This document shows, one piece after another, positions 50,525 through 59,388 of a stretch of 64,000 bases of DNA. Within the stretch, counting starts at the first letter, position 1. Each line of letters begins with the position of its first letter. The notes under the pieces are model-generated. The model ran no database searches, was not told where the DNA came from, and saw only the letters and a list, made by a program, of their open reading frames with translations. This DNA is from Bradyrhizobium niftali (GTDB lineage: Bacteria > Pseudomonadota > Alphaproteobacteria > Rhizobiales > Xanthobacteraceae). Where the stretch lies: assembly GCF_004571025.1 (NCBI RefSeq), contig NZ_SPQT01000001.1:620001-684000 (forward strand). Direction: 5' to 3'. The position numbers and the translations under genes are program-made.

Positions 50525-51082
50525 TTACGCAGCTCGCCGCACGGATTGAAGCGCATAAAGCAGCCACGCCAGGCCGTGCGAGATCAGGTCGACGCCAAGC
50601 AGGAATCCGAGGGCCCAGACGCTGATGGTCGGAAAGCCGAACAGGATCAGCACGCCCGCGAGCAGTCCGAAGATGCCGGAGATCAGCATCATCCATCCGT
50701 TCTGTCGCCAATGGGCGAAGCTCAGCACGCATCGAATGACGCCCGAGGCGAACAGCACCGCGCCGAGGAAATAGGTGAGGATCAGGGCACCGGAAGCCGG
50801 CTGGGTGAGCAGCACAAGCCCGAAGGCGAGATAGAGCGCGCCGAGAACAATCTGCCACAGAAAACCGCCCCATCCTTTGGTCCAGAAGGCATGGGCGATC
50901 TCGAATGCGCCAGCCGCGATAGCCGTCAGCCCGATCAGCTTGACGCTGATGATCGTCGCGAAGACCACGTCACTGAGAGCCGCGATGCCGGCGACGATCA
51001 TCACGATGCCAAGGAGAGCGCAGACCCACAGCGGAGGCGAGCCCAGAACCCCGATGTCCGACCGGCTGTCATAGACCGTCAT
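50525..51082 (-). CDS. HdeD family (DUF308) acid-resistance-type membrane protein
   Basis: The ATG at 51082 has an AGGAGGATGGC ribosome site and gives 185 residues with six membrane helices. The repeated G-x2-x-A-G and WxxLxGIxxLxxGxxxL pattern (WMMLISGIFGLLAGVLILFG) is characteristic of HdeD/DUF308 proteins, which are linked to acid and stress resistance. The frame upstream of this ATG is not supported. The 155 bp to 51237 contain no other feature. Confidence 0.85.
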   Translation of the reverse strand: MTVYDSRSDIGVLGSPPLWVCALLGIVMIVAGIAALSDVVFATIISVKLIGLTAIAAGAFEIAHAFWTKGWGGFLWQIVLGALYLAFGLVLLTQPASGALILTYFLGAVLFASGVIRCVLSFAHWRQNGWMMLISGIFGLLAGVLILFGFPTISVWALGFLLGVDLISHGLAWLLYALQSVRRAA

Positions 51083-51237
51083 GCCATCCTCCTGATCCGC
51101 GCGATGATCGGCACGCTTGGGATGGTAGCTTCGAGCCCGCGCGGTCGACATCCGACGAAACCCTGAGCGACGGGGTGGGAATGTTCGCGTGGGCCCAACC
51201 GGACTCCAGCGATCGCGCGTGAAATCGCTGTTGCGAG

Positions 51238-51723
51238 CTATCGGCTGCCGCGCGGGCCCAGCGTCAGATTGGTGACGCCGGCCGCGAGATTGATCCCGAT
51301 CGACCGCTCGATCGACAGCGGCTGCAACATCACACTCCTGCGCGAGCCGCCGATCAGGACGTTGGCGCCGAGACCGGGGCCGAATGCGAGGCTGCCGCTC
51401 GCGCCGACATAGTTGCCGCGCAGGGTGGCGGACCCGATCCGCGAGTTCTTGGCGAGCACGGCCCAGGACAGGGAGCCTGCACTGGTCACGCCGAGATCAA
51501 GGCCAACGCGCCGGATCCGTCCCTCATAGATGAACTGCCTCGGCGGGTTTCTCGCGAAGAATGTGCAGCGCAGTGACTGCGCTGATCCGAGCACAAGCCC
51601 GACGCGCGGGGTGCTCAAGCAGAGGAGCCGGCCGACCCTGAACGTTTCGGCGCGCGCGGGCAGGTTGGCGATGCATAGCAGCGCGGATGTGCCGAAGACT
51701 GCAACAAGTCGTGTCATTCGCAT
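51238..51723 (-). CDS. DUF992 family secreted protein
   Basis: The 161-residue protein has a Sec signal (RLVAVFGTSALLCIANLPARA) and the DUF992 pattern: VGRLLCLSTPRVGLVLGSAQSLRCTF followed by FIYEGRIRRVGLDLGVT, with two conserved Cys. The family is restricted largely to alphaproteobacteria, and its function is unknown. It starts directly at the end of the upstream membrane protein gene (stop at 51724), so both are likely co-transcribed. Confidence 0.85.
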   Translation of the reverse strand: MRMTRLVAVFGTSALLCIANLPARAETFRVGRLLCLSTPRVGLVLGSAQSLRCTFFARNPPRQFIYEGRIRRVGLDLGVTSAGSLSWAVLAKNSRIGSATLRGNYVGASGSLAFGPGLGANVLIGGSRRSVMLQPLSIERSIGINLAAGVTNLTLGPRGSR

Positions 51724-52323
51724 TCAGGCCTCCACTTGGCTGTTGGTGTCGGAGGGCGCAATCCTCGGTCGGCCGTCCTGGCGGAGCCAGAACGTGATGC
51801 CGAGGCCGATCAGCAGCACTGCGCCCAGCAGGAAGAAGAAGACGGACTGCTTCAGCCAGGATATCGCCGGGACGGCGACGCCCATCGCCAGGCCGAGGAA
51901 CGAGATTTGCAGCGATAACAGGCTGACGCCGGCAAGGAACGTGCCGAGTGCGAGCAACGTCAGCAGGACCAGGCCGGTTGCCGGTGTCGGAAGCAACTGC
52001 TGGACGCCCGAGACCAGTATGATGTTCATCGTGACCAGGACGGCAATCCAGTGCAGCGCCTGGGTCCAGATCAATCGGAGCTGGGTCTCTTTGCCCTGGG
52101 TTTCCGGCCATTTGGTAACGACGCAGACGACGCAGATGGCAAGCGCCAGGAATTCCCAATAGCCGACGAGAGGCTGGTGGGAGACGTTGGTATAGGCGAC
52201 CCCTCCGATAGCGAGCACCAGCGCCACGATGTAAGGAAGCTGCTGCCACAGGAAATGAGCCATTCCGGAACGATACGAGGGAGGCTCGGTACCCACGTTT
52301 CGTTGTACATCGATCTTGCTCAT
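51724..52323 (-). CDS. Hypothetical polytopic membrane protein
   Basis: The 199-residue protein has five or six membrane helices (for example LPYIVALVLAIGGVAYTNV and SVFFFLLGAVLLIGLGITFWL) with short loops. I do not recognise a family. Its ATG overlaps the stop of the AI-2E-type gene by 4 bp and it abuts the DUF992 gene, so the three form a small operon. Confidence 0.7.
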   Translation of the reverse strand: MSKIDVQRNVGTEPPSYRSGMAHFLWQQLPYIVALVLAIGGVAYTNVSHQPLVGYWEFLALAICVVCVVTKWPETQGKETQLRLIWTQALHWIAVLVTMNIILVSGVQQLLPTPATGLVLLTLLALGTFLAGVSLLSLQISFLGLAMGVAVPAISWLKQSVFFFLLGAVLLIGLGITFWLRQDGRPRIAPSDTNSQVEA

Positions 52324-53459
52324 GGCCGATCCACTCTCGATCTACCGCCGTTGAACGTCTGCTTGAGGTCATCGCCAAGGTAGTCCTCGACGTAGAATCG
52401 GATGATCGCGACACGGCCGATCGCGACCAGTGGCATCGCCAGCGCGATGCCCAGGACGCCGAACAGCGCGCCCAGCATGACAATCGCGACCAGCGTCCAG
52501 GCAGGAGGGATCTCGACCGCCTGACGCTGGATCAGCGGGCCGATCACATAGCCTTCGACCGACTGGATGATCGTGTAGATCAGGACGGCCCAGATCAGCA
52601 GGGAACTGCCGAGCGGCATTGCGACGAGCGCGATCGGAATTGCGGCCACGATGGGTCCGAGATAGGGAATGAAATTGGACAGTCCCGCCTGCAATCCGAG
52701 CACGAAAGGACCGGGCAGCCCGATGAGGTAGAGTGCGACCCAGACCCACAGCGTCATGAGGATGATGCGGATGAACTGTCCGACCAGCCACAGCCGCATG
52801 ACGGTGCCTATCTCGTCCATGACTGCCCTTGTCCGCGTGCGATAGGACTGCTTCACCAGCATGACGAGGCTATCGCGATGGCTGTTCGGATCGAAGGCAA
52901 AGAGGATCCCGAGGAACAGGATCACCAGCGCGCCGGTCAGAAGAGTTGAGGCTCCGCCGAGCAGAAATTGAGCGTGGCTGAGAAATCGGCCCTGATCCGA
53001 GAACAGCCATTGCGCGAAGTCGCGGCCCCATTCCGGGCCGAGGAGGTCAACGCCATATGACAGGAGATGCTCCTGCAGGACGTCGATCTGGCTGTCCATG
53101 ACCTTCAGCAGGAGGCGCGTCTGCTCCGGCAGCTTGCCCGCACCCCAGACGATTCCAAACCCCGACAGAGCGGAGAACAGCAACAGGACCAGCGTCAGTC
53201 GCCAGGCGCGATTGAGCGGAAGGACCGGCGCCAGAGCCCTCGCGCACGCGTCCAGAAATGCGGCGAACAACACGCCTGCGAAGATGAGCAGGAGACTGGA
53301 CACCGTCTGCCACGCCAGGAACAGGCAAACGCACGCAGCGAGCAGCGTGAGACCGGTCGCGAGCATGCTGCGTCGTGCGTCGTTCTCCGGCCGGCCGGTG
53401 GAATCGTCGCGTAGAACGACCTCGTGGAGCTTCTCCGGTCCTGTCCTGGACTCGCTCAT
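52320..53459 (-). CDS. AI-2E/PerM family transporter
   Basis: The ATG at 53459 gives 379 residues; the longer open frame upstream is a shadow of the APC permease gene. The protein has the family's two N-terminal helix pairs, a hydrophilic middle domain, and the C-terminal signature segments FVLGLQAGLSNFIPYLGPIV and IYTIIQSVEGYVIGPLIQ. Members include AI-2 exporters and PerM/YdiK-type proteins; the substrate cannot be assigned. Confidence 0.88.
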   Translation of the reverse strand: MSESRTGPEKLHEVVLRDDSTGRPENDARRSMLATGLTLLAACVCLFLAWQTVSSLLLIFAGVLFAAFLDACARALAPVLPLNRAWRLTLVLLLFSALSGFGIVWGAGKLPEQTRLLLKVMDSQIDVLQEHLLSYGVDLLGPEWGRDFAQWLFSDQGRFLSHAQFLLGGASTLLTGALVILFLGILFAFDPNSHRDSLVMLVKQSYRTRTRAVMDEIGTVMRLWLVGQFIRIILMTLWVWVALYLIGLPGPFVLGLQAGLSNFIPYLGPIVAAIPIALVAMPLGSSLLIWAVLIYTIIQSVEGYVIGPLIQRQAVEIPPAWTLVAIVMLGALFGVLGIALAMPLVAIGRVAIIRFYVEDYLGDDLKQTFNGGRSRVDRP

Positions 53460-53500
53460 GGATCGGTCCAATCGCTGGAGTCGACGATCGTCTTCTGCAC

Positions 53501-53740
53501 CTAGGTCCGCACGCGCCGGCTGCCATAGTGCGGATGCTTTCCGCCGCGGTGACGCCAGTAACGGTGCTTCGTCGGGTTCGTATTGGTGTTGGGCGCTGCG
53601 CTCTTCGGTGCCGGCGCGCCGGCATCTTTTTGGGCAGACACGCCGGTCTCGGTCGGCTGGGCCGGCGACAGGGTTGGACATGCGGAGACCGCCACCAATC
53701 CGCCGAGGATCAAGGCGCCACAGATGGCCCGGGTGCTCAT
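53501..53740 (-). CDS. Small putative lipoprotein with basic His/Arg tail
   Basis: I choose the ATG at 53740 because GGAGGCGG lies just upstream; an ATG at 53752 is the alternative. The 79-residue product has a short signal with a lipobox-like VSAC (ICGALILGGLVAVSACPTL), a Pro/Ala/Asn-rich middle and a basic tail (KHRYWRHRGGKHPHYGSRR). The function is unknown. Confidence 0.6.
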   Translation of the reverse strand: MSTRAICGALILGGLVAVSACPTLSPAQPTETGVSAQKDAGAPAPKSAAPNTNTNPTKHRYWRHRGGKHPHYGSRRVRT

Positions 53741-53770
53741 ATCCGCCTCCATGTAACCAGGGACAAGGAC

Positions 53771-55210
53771 TCAAATCGAGATGGCTCCGGTGGCCAGCGC
53801 GTAGACGCCGGCGCATGCGGCGATCGTGATCGCTGCAAAAAGGATGATTTCGAACGGCCTGAAGATCGCTTCCTTGCGCTCGCGCTTTGCGAGTAGGAAC
53901 AGCACCGTGCCGGGTGCATAGAGGATCGACGACAGCAAGAGAAACTTGGGCCCGCCTGCGTAGATCATGCCGGCCGCGTAAAGTGTCGCGATGGCCGAGC
54001 GGATCCAGTCGACGACGCGGGCGTGCTCGCCGGCGTGATAGGCCTCGCTGGTCCAGGCGAGCTTCAGGCCGTACGCCGCAACAAAGAAATATGGGATCAG
54101 CGTCATCGCGCTCGTCATCTTCAAGGCAAGCGTGAATGCGTATTCCGCAAACCAGGTGACGAGCAGAAAACTCTGGATGACGCAGTTGGTGAGCCAGAGT
54201 GCGCCGGCAGGGACCTTGTGCACGTTCACCGTGGCGAGAAAGGAGGGCATCGTGCGGTGGATCGCGGCGGAATGCAGGATCTCGGCCGCCAACAGCGACC
54301 AGGACAAGTAGTTGCCGAGGACCGAGATCAGCAGTGCCACACTGATGAACACGCTGCCCCAGCGGCCGACGACCGCTTCCATCACGCCCGCCATGGATGG
54401 TGTCGGTAGATCCGCCAGCTCCGCTCGTGGCAGCACGCCGTACGACAGGAGCGTCACGAGGACGAGGAGGCACAGAACCGTCAGAAAGCCGGCAAGGGTT
54501 GCGAATCCGACGTCGGCGCGGCTCCGGGCGTAGCGGGAGTAGACACTCGCGCCTTCAATTCCGACGAACACGAACACCGTCAGCAGCATCGTGCCGCGAA
54601 CCTGCGCGACCACCTTCGAGACGTCCGGCTGCTCCGTCCCCCAGAAATTCATGGAGAAGAGCGTGCCGTCGAAGGCGATGATGGCGACGACAATGAACAA
54701 TAGGATCGGGATGATCTTGGCGTAGGTCGCGATCGTATTGAGCGCGGCCGCTCCCGTGATGCCGCGCAGCAGCAGAATGTGCACTCCCCAGAGCAGGACG
54801 GTCGCCGAAGCGATCGCCACCGGCGTTGTGCCATCGCCGAAGATCGGGAAAAACTGTCCGAGCGTCGCCTTGATCAAGACGAGGCAGGCGACATCTGCAA
54901 GGCAGCAACCGATCCAGTATCCGACCGCCGAAGCAAAGCCGATATAGTCGCCAAATCCGGCCCTGGCATAGGCATAGATGCCGGCATCGAGGTTCGGCTT
55001 GCGTTGTGACAAGGTCTGGAACACGAAGGCGAGCATCAGCATGCCCGTGCCCGCGATGGCCCAGGCGATTATCGCTCCGAGCGCGCCCGTGGTCCGTCCG
55101 AACGCTGCAGGCAATGCAAAGATACCGGAACCGACCATCGACCCGATCACGAGCGCGATGAGCGCATTCCGGGAGAGCCCTTGATCGGCCTGGCTCGATG
55201 GAGGCGCCAT
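53771..55210 (-). CDS. APC superfamily amino acid permease/antiporter (ArcD-like, APA family)
   Basis: The ATG at 55210 gives 479 residues and about 12 membrane helices. The start SRNALIALVIGSMVGSGIFALPAAF contains the GSGIF motif for substrate carboxylate binding in the APC fold. The IEGASVYSRYARSRADVG segment is typical of the basic amino acid antiporter (arginine/ornithine) group. In alphaproteobacteria such proteins exchange basic amino acids or polyamines in acid response; here the neighbourhood of HdeD and Mrp genes suggests pH homeostasis. Confidence 0.87.
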   Translation of the reverse strand: MAPPSSQADQGLSRNALIALVIGSMVGSGIFALPAAFGRTTGALGAIIAWAIAGTGMLMLAFVFQTLSQRKPNLDAGIYAYARAGFGDYIGFASAVGYWIGCCLADVACLVLIKATLGQFFPIFGDGTTPVAIASATVLLWGVHILLLRGITGAAALNTIATYAKIIPILLFIVVAIIAFDGTLFSMNFWGTEQPDVSKVVAQVRGTMLLTVFVFVGIEGASVYSRYARSRADVGFATLAGFLTVLCLLVLVTLLSYGVLPRAELADLPTPSMAGVMEAVVGRWGSVFISVALLISVLGNYLSWSLLAAEILHSAAIHRTMPSFLATVNVHKVPAGALWLTNCVIQSFLLVTWFAEYAFTLALKMTSAMTLIPYFFVAAYGLKLAWTSEAYHAGEHARVVDWIRSAIATLYAAGMIYAGGPKFLLLSSILYAPGTVLFLLAKRERKEAIFRPFEIILFAAITIAACAGVYALATGAISI

Positions 55211-55396
55211 GGTGCAAGCTGGCCTTCCAATCGGAGATCGGGCAGGCGCGACAAGCCCTTGCGACGGTGCAGCGCCGGCCACCCCTTGGCAAAGACCTTA
55301 GGAGCAGCCCTTCTGCTCGAACATCAGTGATTCTATGTAGAGAGCAGTGGCAGGAAACCAGTAGGCTGGACCTGGTCCGGCCAGCCTCGTCTTTCC

Positions 55397-55594
55397 TCAG
55401 TTGCGACCGGACGAAAGTCCGGGAGCGGTATCGGCCACAAACACGAAGCTCGACCGGACGAATTCCCCGGCCTTGGCAAGCTCTTCTGCAATGCGCCGGG
55501 CATGCAGCATCGCCGCGTCCTGGTCAACGTGCTCGCATCCGCTCTCGTCCGGCGAGAGGCCGTACCTGTCGACGATGTGAAAGAAGTAGCGCAT
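55397..55594 (-). CDS. DUF6894-type small protein
   Basis: The 65-residue protein starts MRYFFHIVDRYGLSPDESG and continues with DQDAAMLHARRIAEELAKAG, the compact pattern of a small alpha/beta protein family abundant in Rhizobiales and often multicopy. Its function is unknown. No partner gene adjoins; the flanking stretches 55211-55396 and 55595-55855 show nothing else I can support. Confidence 0.72.
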   Translation of the reverse strand: MRYFFHIVDRYGLSPDESGCEHVDQDAAMLHARRIAEELAKAGEFVRSSFVFVADTAPGLSSGRN

Positions 55595-55855
55595 GTCGGC
55601 CGATTAGGCCGGTAATCGACCCGCTTCCAGTGACAAATGCGTAAGGGTCGTAATCAGAAAGACGAACGCAAGCGGCAGCTCCATCTTGCGATTCTGTAAG
55701 GCGGAAAATCGCCGCAAGCTGAAGGGCAGGCGTGCCGAATTTGCAGGCCGAGTAGGGTGATCTTGCCCCCGGGATATCAGGTGATTGTCCGATATCCGTG
55801 CGAGGGCAGAGGGATAGGGTTGCTGCCTCCCAACGGCTCCGCGAGGAGGCAAGCG

Positions 55856-56554
55856 ATGTCAAACTACGATCAGAACCTGGCGACCTCTGACGCAATCGCG
55901 ATGGACGGTGGATTGCGCGGCTACATGCTGCGCATCTACAACTACATGGCCGCCGGCGTCGGCTTGACCGCCGTTGTGGCGTGGCTGACCTACCAGCTCA
56001 CCGGTCCCGCATTGCTGCAGAGTCCGTTGATGTGGGTCTTCATACTGGCGCCGCTCGCGCTGGTCTTTTTCCTAAGCGCGCGCATCAATACGCTGTCGGC
56101 GGCGACGGCGCGGCTCCTGTTCTTCATCTATGCCGCGCTGGTCGGTGTCTCGCTCTCGATACTGCTGCACATCTACACCAGCGCCTCGATCACGCGCGTG
56201 TTCTTCATCGCGGCCGCCATGTTCGGGGCGCTCAGCGTGTTCGGCTACACCACAAGGCGTGACCTGTCCGGCCTCGGCACTTTCCTGTTCATGGGCCTGA
56301 TCGGGGTCATCATTGCGAGCCTGGTGAACCTCTTCCTGCAATCAAGCGGGCTCGACTGGTTGATCTCGATCGTGGGCGTCGGCGTCTTTGCGGGGCTCAC
56401 GGCCTACGACACCCAGCGGATCAAGGCAATGTACGACAGCGGCGACGATGAAACGTCGGCTGGCCGCAAGTCGGTGATTTCAGCGCTGTCGCTCTATCTC
56501 AACTTCATCAACCTGTTCATGATGCTGCTGCGTCTGGCCGGCAGCCGGCGCTGA
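55856..56554 (+). CDS. Bax inhibitor-1/YccA family membrane protein
   Basis: The ATG at 55856 follows GAGGAGGC and gives 232 residues with seven hydrophobic helices. The C-terminal GVFAGLTAYDTQRIKAMYDSG with the conserved YDTQ and the last SALSLYLNFINLFMMLLRL match the BI-1/YbhL family. Eukaryotic and bacterial members act as calcium-leak channels or interact with the FtsH protease. Confidence 0.92.
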   Translation: MSNYDQNLATSDAIAMDGGLRGYMLRIYNYMAAGVGLTAVVAWLTYQLTGPALLQSPLMWVFILAPLALVFFLSARINTLSAATARLLFFIYAALVGVSLSILLHIYTSASITRVFFIAAAMFGALSVFGYTTRRDLSGLGTFLFMGLIGVIIASLVNLFLQSSGLDWLISIVGVGVFAGLTAYDTQRIKAMYDSGDDETSAGRKSVISALSLYLNFINLFMMLLRLAGSRR

Positions 56555-56576
56555 GCGACCGAACGAAAGGCGGCCC

Positions 56577-57080
56577 TCAGGCCGCCGGTCGCTCCGCGGC
56601 GCTTGCCAGCGCGTCGCGCAGGGCCTGCTCCCTGGTGTCATCCAGGGACGTCTTCAGCACGGTCCCTCCGGCGTCCTTGATCTCCTTCAGGACTTTGTCT
56701 GCAGTCATATTCTTGATCAGGACGAACAGCGCGGCATTGCCGGTGTGGAGTGACGCTGACAACTCCTTCATGAAGGAGTCATCGATGCCGAAATCGGACA
56801 AGGCGCCGCCGAGCGCGCCGGAGGCCGCGCCGACGGCGACACCGAGGATCGGATTGAGGAAGATCATGCCGATCAGAAGCCCCCAGAAACCGCCGGTCAC
56901 CGCCCCCATCGACGTCGTATTGACGAGTTGATTGAGTTTGATGCCGCCGGAATCCGTCTTCACGGCGATCACGGCATCGCTGATCGTGATCAGATATTCC
57001 TTCTGCAGCTTGAGCAGCCGTTGGCGCACTTCCTCAGCCTTTGCTTCGGATGGATAAACGATCGCCACTAAATCTGACAT
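56577..57080 (-). CDS. DUF1269-type protein with glycine-rich membrane hairpin
   Basis: The ATG at 57080 gives 167 residues. The N-terminal DLVAIVYPSEAKAEEVRQRL and the glycine-rich middle TTSMGAVTGGFWGLLIGMIF followed by NPILGVAVGAASGALGGAL identify the DUF1269 family, which is membrane-associated and stress-related. The terminal half resembles a small ferredoxin-like fold (GNAALFVLIKNMTADKVLKE). It is convergent with the BI-1 gene. The 188 bp to 57268 contain no other feature. Confidence 0.85.
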   Translation of the reverse strand: MSDLVAIVYPSEAKAEEVRQRLLKLQKEYLITISDAVIAVKTDSGGIKLNQLVNTTSMGAVTGGFWGLLIGMIFLNPILGVAVGAASGALGGALSDFGIDDSFMKELSASLHTGNAALFVLIKNMTADKVLKEIKDAGGTVLKTSLDDTREQALRDALASAAERPAA

Positions 57081-57268
57081 GAAGACCTCCCGCTGGATCG
57101 CACTCCGCCGGCCAAGCCTGGTACGCTGGCGGGACGCGCTGTCAGAGATTAGCCGTCGGTTCACCGGCGCGGCATCGGAGAAAACCCTCAGGCGTCGGGA
57201 TGATTGTTCCTGATCATGGCGACAGGGAATACCTGGGTCTGACCTGTTCCGATGCATGAGCTCGCGCC

Positions 57269-59047
57269 TCACGCGGCCACTAGCATCAACACGCTGAACA
57301 GCAGCGCCAGCATCAGAAGGCAGGTGCTTGCCGCCGGCCACTCGCAGAGAACACCGTTGCCCCTTTCAACATAGCTACTGAACGCGCAGCAGCCCCGTCG
57401 GAATCGATTGAGCATGCCGATTGCGACCTTCCAGCGCACCGAAGACGCAAACGGGTGCGGCCGGGGGCTGAGCAGGATTGCCAGCACCACGCCTCCCAGG
57501 ACAGGCAACAGCGATTTGGAGAGCGTTCCGAGACCGGAGAGATCGGGCGGCGAAATGTACGGGACCGGCAGATACGGTTCCCAAGGCACGAGGCCGAGCA
57601 ATAACGAGCAGAGCGCCAGGACGAGCGCCGCCACGTCCCCGAGGCGCGGTGCCGGGCCCGTCAATACAACGGGCTTGTCCGGAGGGGCCAGCGCATGAGC
57701 CAGAACCAACAAAACATAGGCGGCAGTGAATACCCCGCCGGCCTGGAGCACGACCGCCCACCACCATTGCTGCCTCTCGGTCGCGGCCTGAAGCAACAGG
57801 TCCTTCGCCAGGGATGCGCCACTCGGCTGCACGCCGATCAGCGCGATGCCGGCGAAGGCGAACGCGAGCACGCTCAAGGGCAGGACCCGCGCGATGCCGC
57901 CGAGCCCCGTGATGCGATCGTGACCGAGCCCGGCGTAGATCGATCCGGCGGCCATGAACATCGCCGCCTTCGCGGTGGCATGAGAGGCAGCCTGTAGCAG
58001 GCCGCCCGCCAGGGCCCCGCCACTCTCCAGGTGGCCCGAGCCATTGAACGCGAGCGGAAACATCAGGAAGAGATACCCGATCTGGGCCAGCGTTGAATAT
58101 GCGATCAGGAGCTTCAGTCGCTCCTGGCGCAAGGCGAGAACGCTTCCAAACACGATCGCCGCCGCTCCCAGCGCAGCGAGCAGTTGCGTGGCGGCGAAAC
58201 CGGGCAGCCCGGGCATCACCTGGAACCAGAGCCGCACGATGATGAAGAAAGATCCCTTCACGACGAGGCCAGACAGGATCGCACTGCCGGCAGCTGGCGC
58301 GCCCGCGTGGGCCGGCGGCAGCCAGAGATGCAACGGAAAGAGCGCGGTCTTGGCCAGAAGACCTGATGTCATCAATGCCGCCGCGACGAGCGAGGCCGGC
58401 TCTGCTCCAATCCGATGCGACAACAGCACGATATCCAGGGTGGCATGGAGACCATAGAGCAGTGCCGTGCCCAGCAAATAGAGCACGGAGCCGAGCAACG
58501 CGAAGAGCAGGTACCGTATCGCCGCTCGCAGGGTCTCCGGGCGGCCATCCAGCGAGACCAGCGGCACCGCGGCGAATGTCAGCAATTCCAGGGCAACATA
58601 AAGCGTGAAGAGGTCTCCACCGACAAAGATTGCGTTCAGCGCGGCCCAGACCGCCAGCAGCAGGATCCAGAACACGAATGGCGCGCGGGCCTTGGTCGTC
58701 GTGACGGAGAATTCAGCACCGGCATAGACGGCGACTGCGGAGATCACGACTGCGGTTGCCGCAAGCATCACGGCCGCCAATCCGTCCACGCGCAGCGCCA
58801 CCCCCAGCGGCGGCGGCCAGGCGCCGAGCAGGTAAACGAGAGGGCCCGTGCTGTGCGGCACTGCTGCCACAATCGTCACGGTGATCGCCAGCTCCAGCGG
58901 GACCATCGCGAATGCGACCAGCCTGACGTATCGGTCGCCCAGGACGAAGGCCAGCAGAACACCCGCGATGGGTATGGCAATCGACAGCACCAGCAGGAAG
59001 CCGCTTGGGGTTGTTGCCGCGTCCAGCGCAGGGGCAGGGGGCAGCAT
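57269..59047 (-). CDS. mrpD: Mrp-type Na+/H+ antiporter subunit D (proton-translocating, NuoN/MrpD-like)
   Basis: The 592-residue protein has about 14 membrane helices with NuoL/M/N-type features: LLAKTALFPLHLWLPPAHAGAP with the Lys and Pro-rich loop, and later LIAYSTLAQIGYLFLMFPLA. It is about 90 residues longer than common MrpD, with a hydrophobic C-terminal addition. It overlaps mrpC by one base (TGATG). It is the only proton-channel-type subunit in this operon; no MrpA-type large subunit is present within the window. Confidence 0.85.
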   Translation of the reverse strand: MLPPAPALDAATTPSGFLLVLSIAIPIAGVLLAFVLGDRYVRLVAFAMVPLELAITVTIVAAVPHSTGPLVYLLGAWPPPLGVALRVDGLAAVMLAATAVVISAVAVYAGAEFSVTTTKARAPFVFWILLLAVWAALNAIFVGGDLFTLYVALELLTFAAVPLVSLDGRPETLRAAIRYLLFALLGSVLYLLGTALLYGLHATLDIVLLSHRIGAEPASLVAAALMTSGLLAKTALFPLHLWLPPAHAGAPAAGSAILSGLVVKGSFFIIVRLWFQVMPGLPGFAATQLLAALGAAAIVFGSVLALRQERLKLLIAYSTLAQIGYLFLMFPLAFNGSGHLESGGALAGGLLQAASHATAKAAMFMAAGSIYAGLGHDRITGLGGIARVLPLSVLAFAFAGIALIGVQPSGASLAKDLLLQAATERQQWWWAVVLQAGGVFTAAYVLLVLAHALAPPDKPVVLTGPAPRLGDVAALVLALCSLLLGLVPWEPYLPVPYISPPDLSGLGTLSKSLLPVLGGVVLAILLSPRPHPFASSVRWKVAIGMLNRFRRGCCAFSSYVERGNGVLCEWPAASTCLLMLALLFSVLMLVAA

Positions 59048-59388
59048 CAGCCACCAACCTGATCTGGGTCATCGCCCGGCGAGGCGCGACCGCTCCGCGC
59101 CACAGAGGCGCTCGTCTGGAACAGCCGCAGCAACAGTGCAATTGCCAAAGCCGTTGCGGAAAACGCGACGACGACGCCGGTGATCACCAAGGCTTGCGGC
59201 ACGGGATCGTTGCCCATCCCTGCCGCCGCACCGCGCCGTCCAACGACGCCGAACAGGAGGAATACGCCGCTGCCGAGCAGATTGAAGGCGATGATCTTGC
59301 GGAGGGGCTGGGGGTTCGTGATCAGGCCGTAGAGCCCGAGTCCGACGGCGGCAGCAGCGCACAATCCGAACACCGTCACGCCGCTCAC
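59047..59388 (-). CDS. mrpC: Mrp-type antiporter subunit C (NuoK-like)
   Basis: The GTG at 59388 overlaps the upstream stop as GTGA and gives 113 residues with three membrane helices. The pattern LYGLITNPQPLRKIIAFNLLGSGVFLLF and PQALVITGVVVAFSATALAIALL with the conserved VPQALVLTxIVI-like helix identifies MrpC/MnhC. The longer open frame upstream is an overlap shadow of the fused subunit gene. Confidence 0.88.
   Translation of the reverse strand: MSGVTVFGLCAAAAVGLGLYGLITNPQPLRKIIAFNLLGSGVFLLFGVVGRRGAAAGMGNDPVPQALVITGVVVAFSATALAIALLLRLFQTSASVARSGRASPGDDPDQVGG

Noticed and set aside
53460..54473. N-terminal extension of the AI-2E family transporter
   Set aside because: Antisense or out-of-frame shadow of the APC permease gene; the ATG at 53459 gives the standard family length.
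55604..55852. Minus-strand 82-codon frame in the BI-1 upstream region
   Set aside because: Overlaps the BI-1 ribosome site, no family pattern, composition like noncoding.
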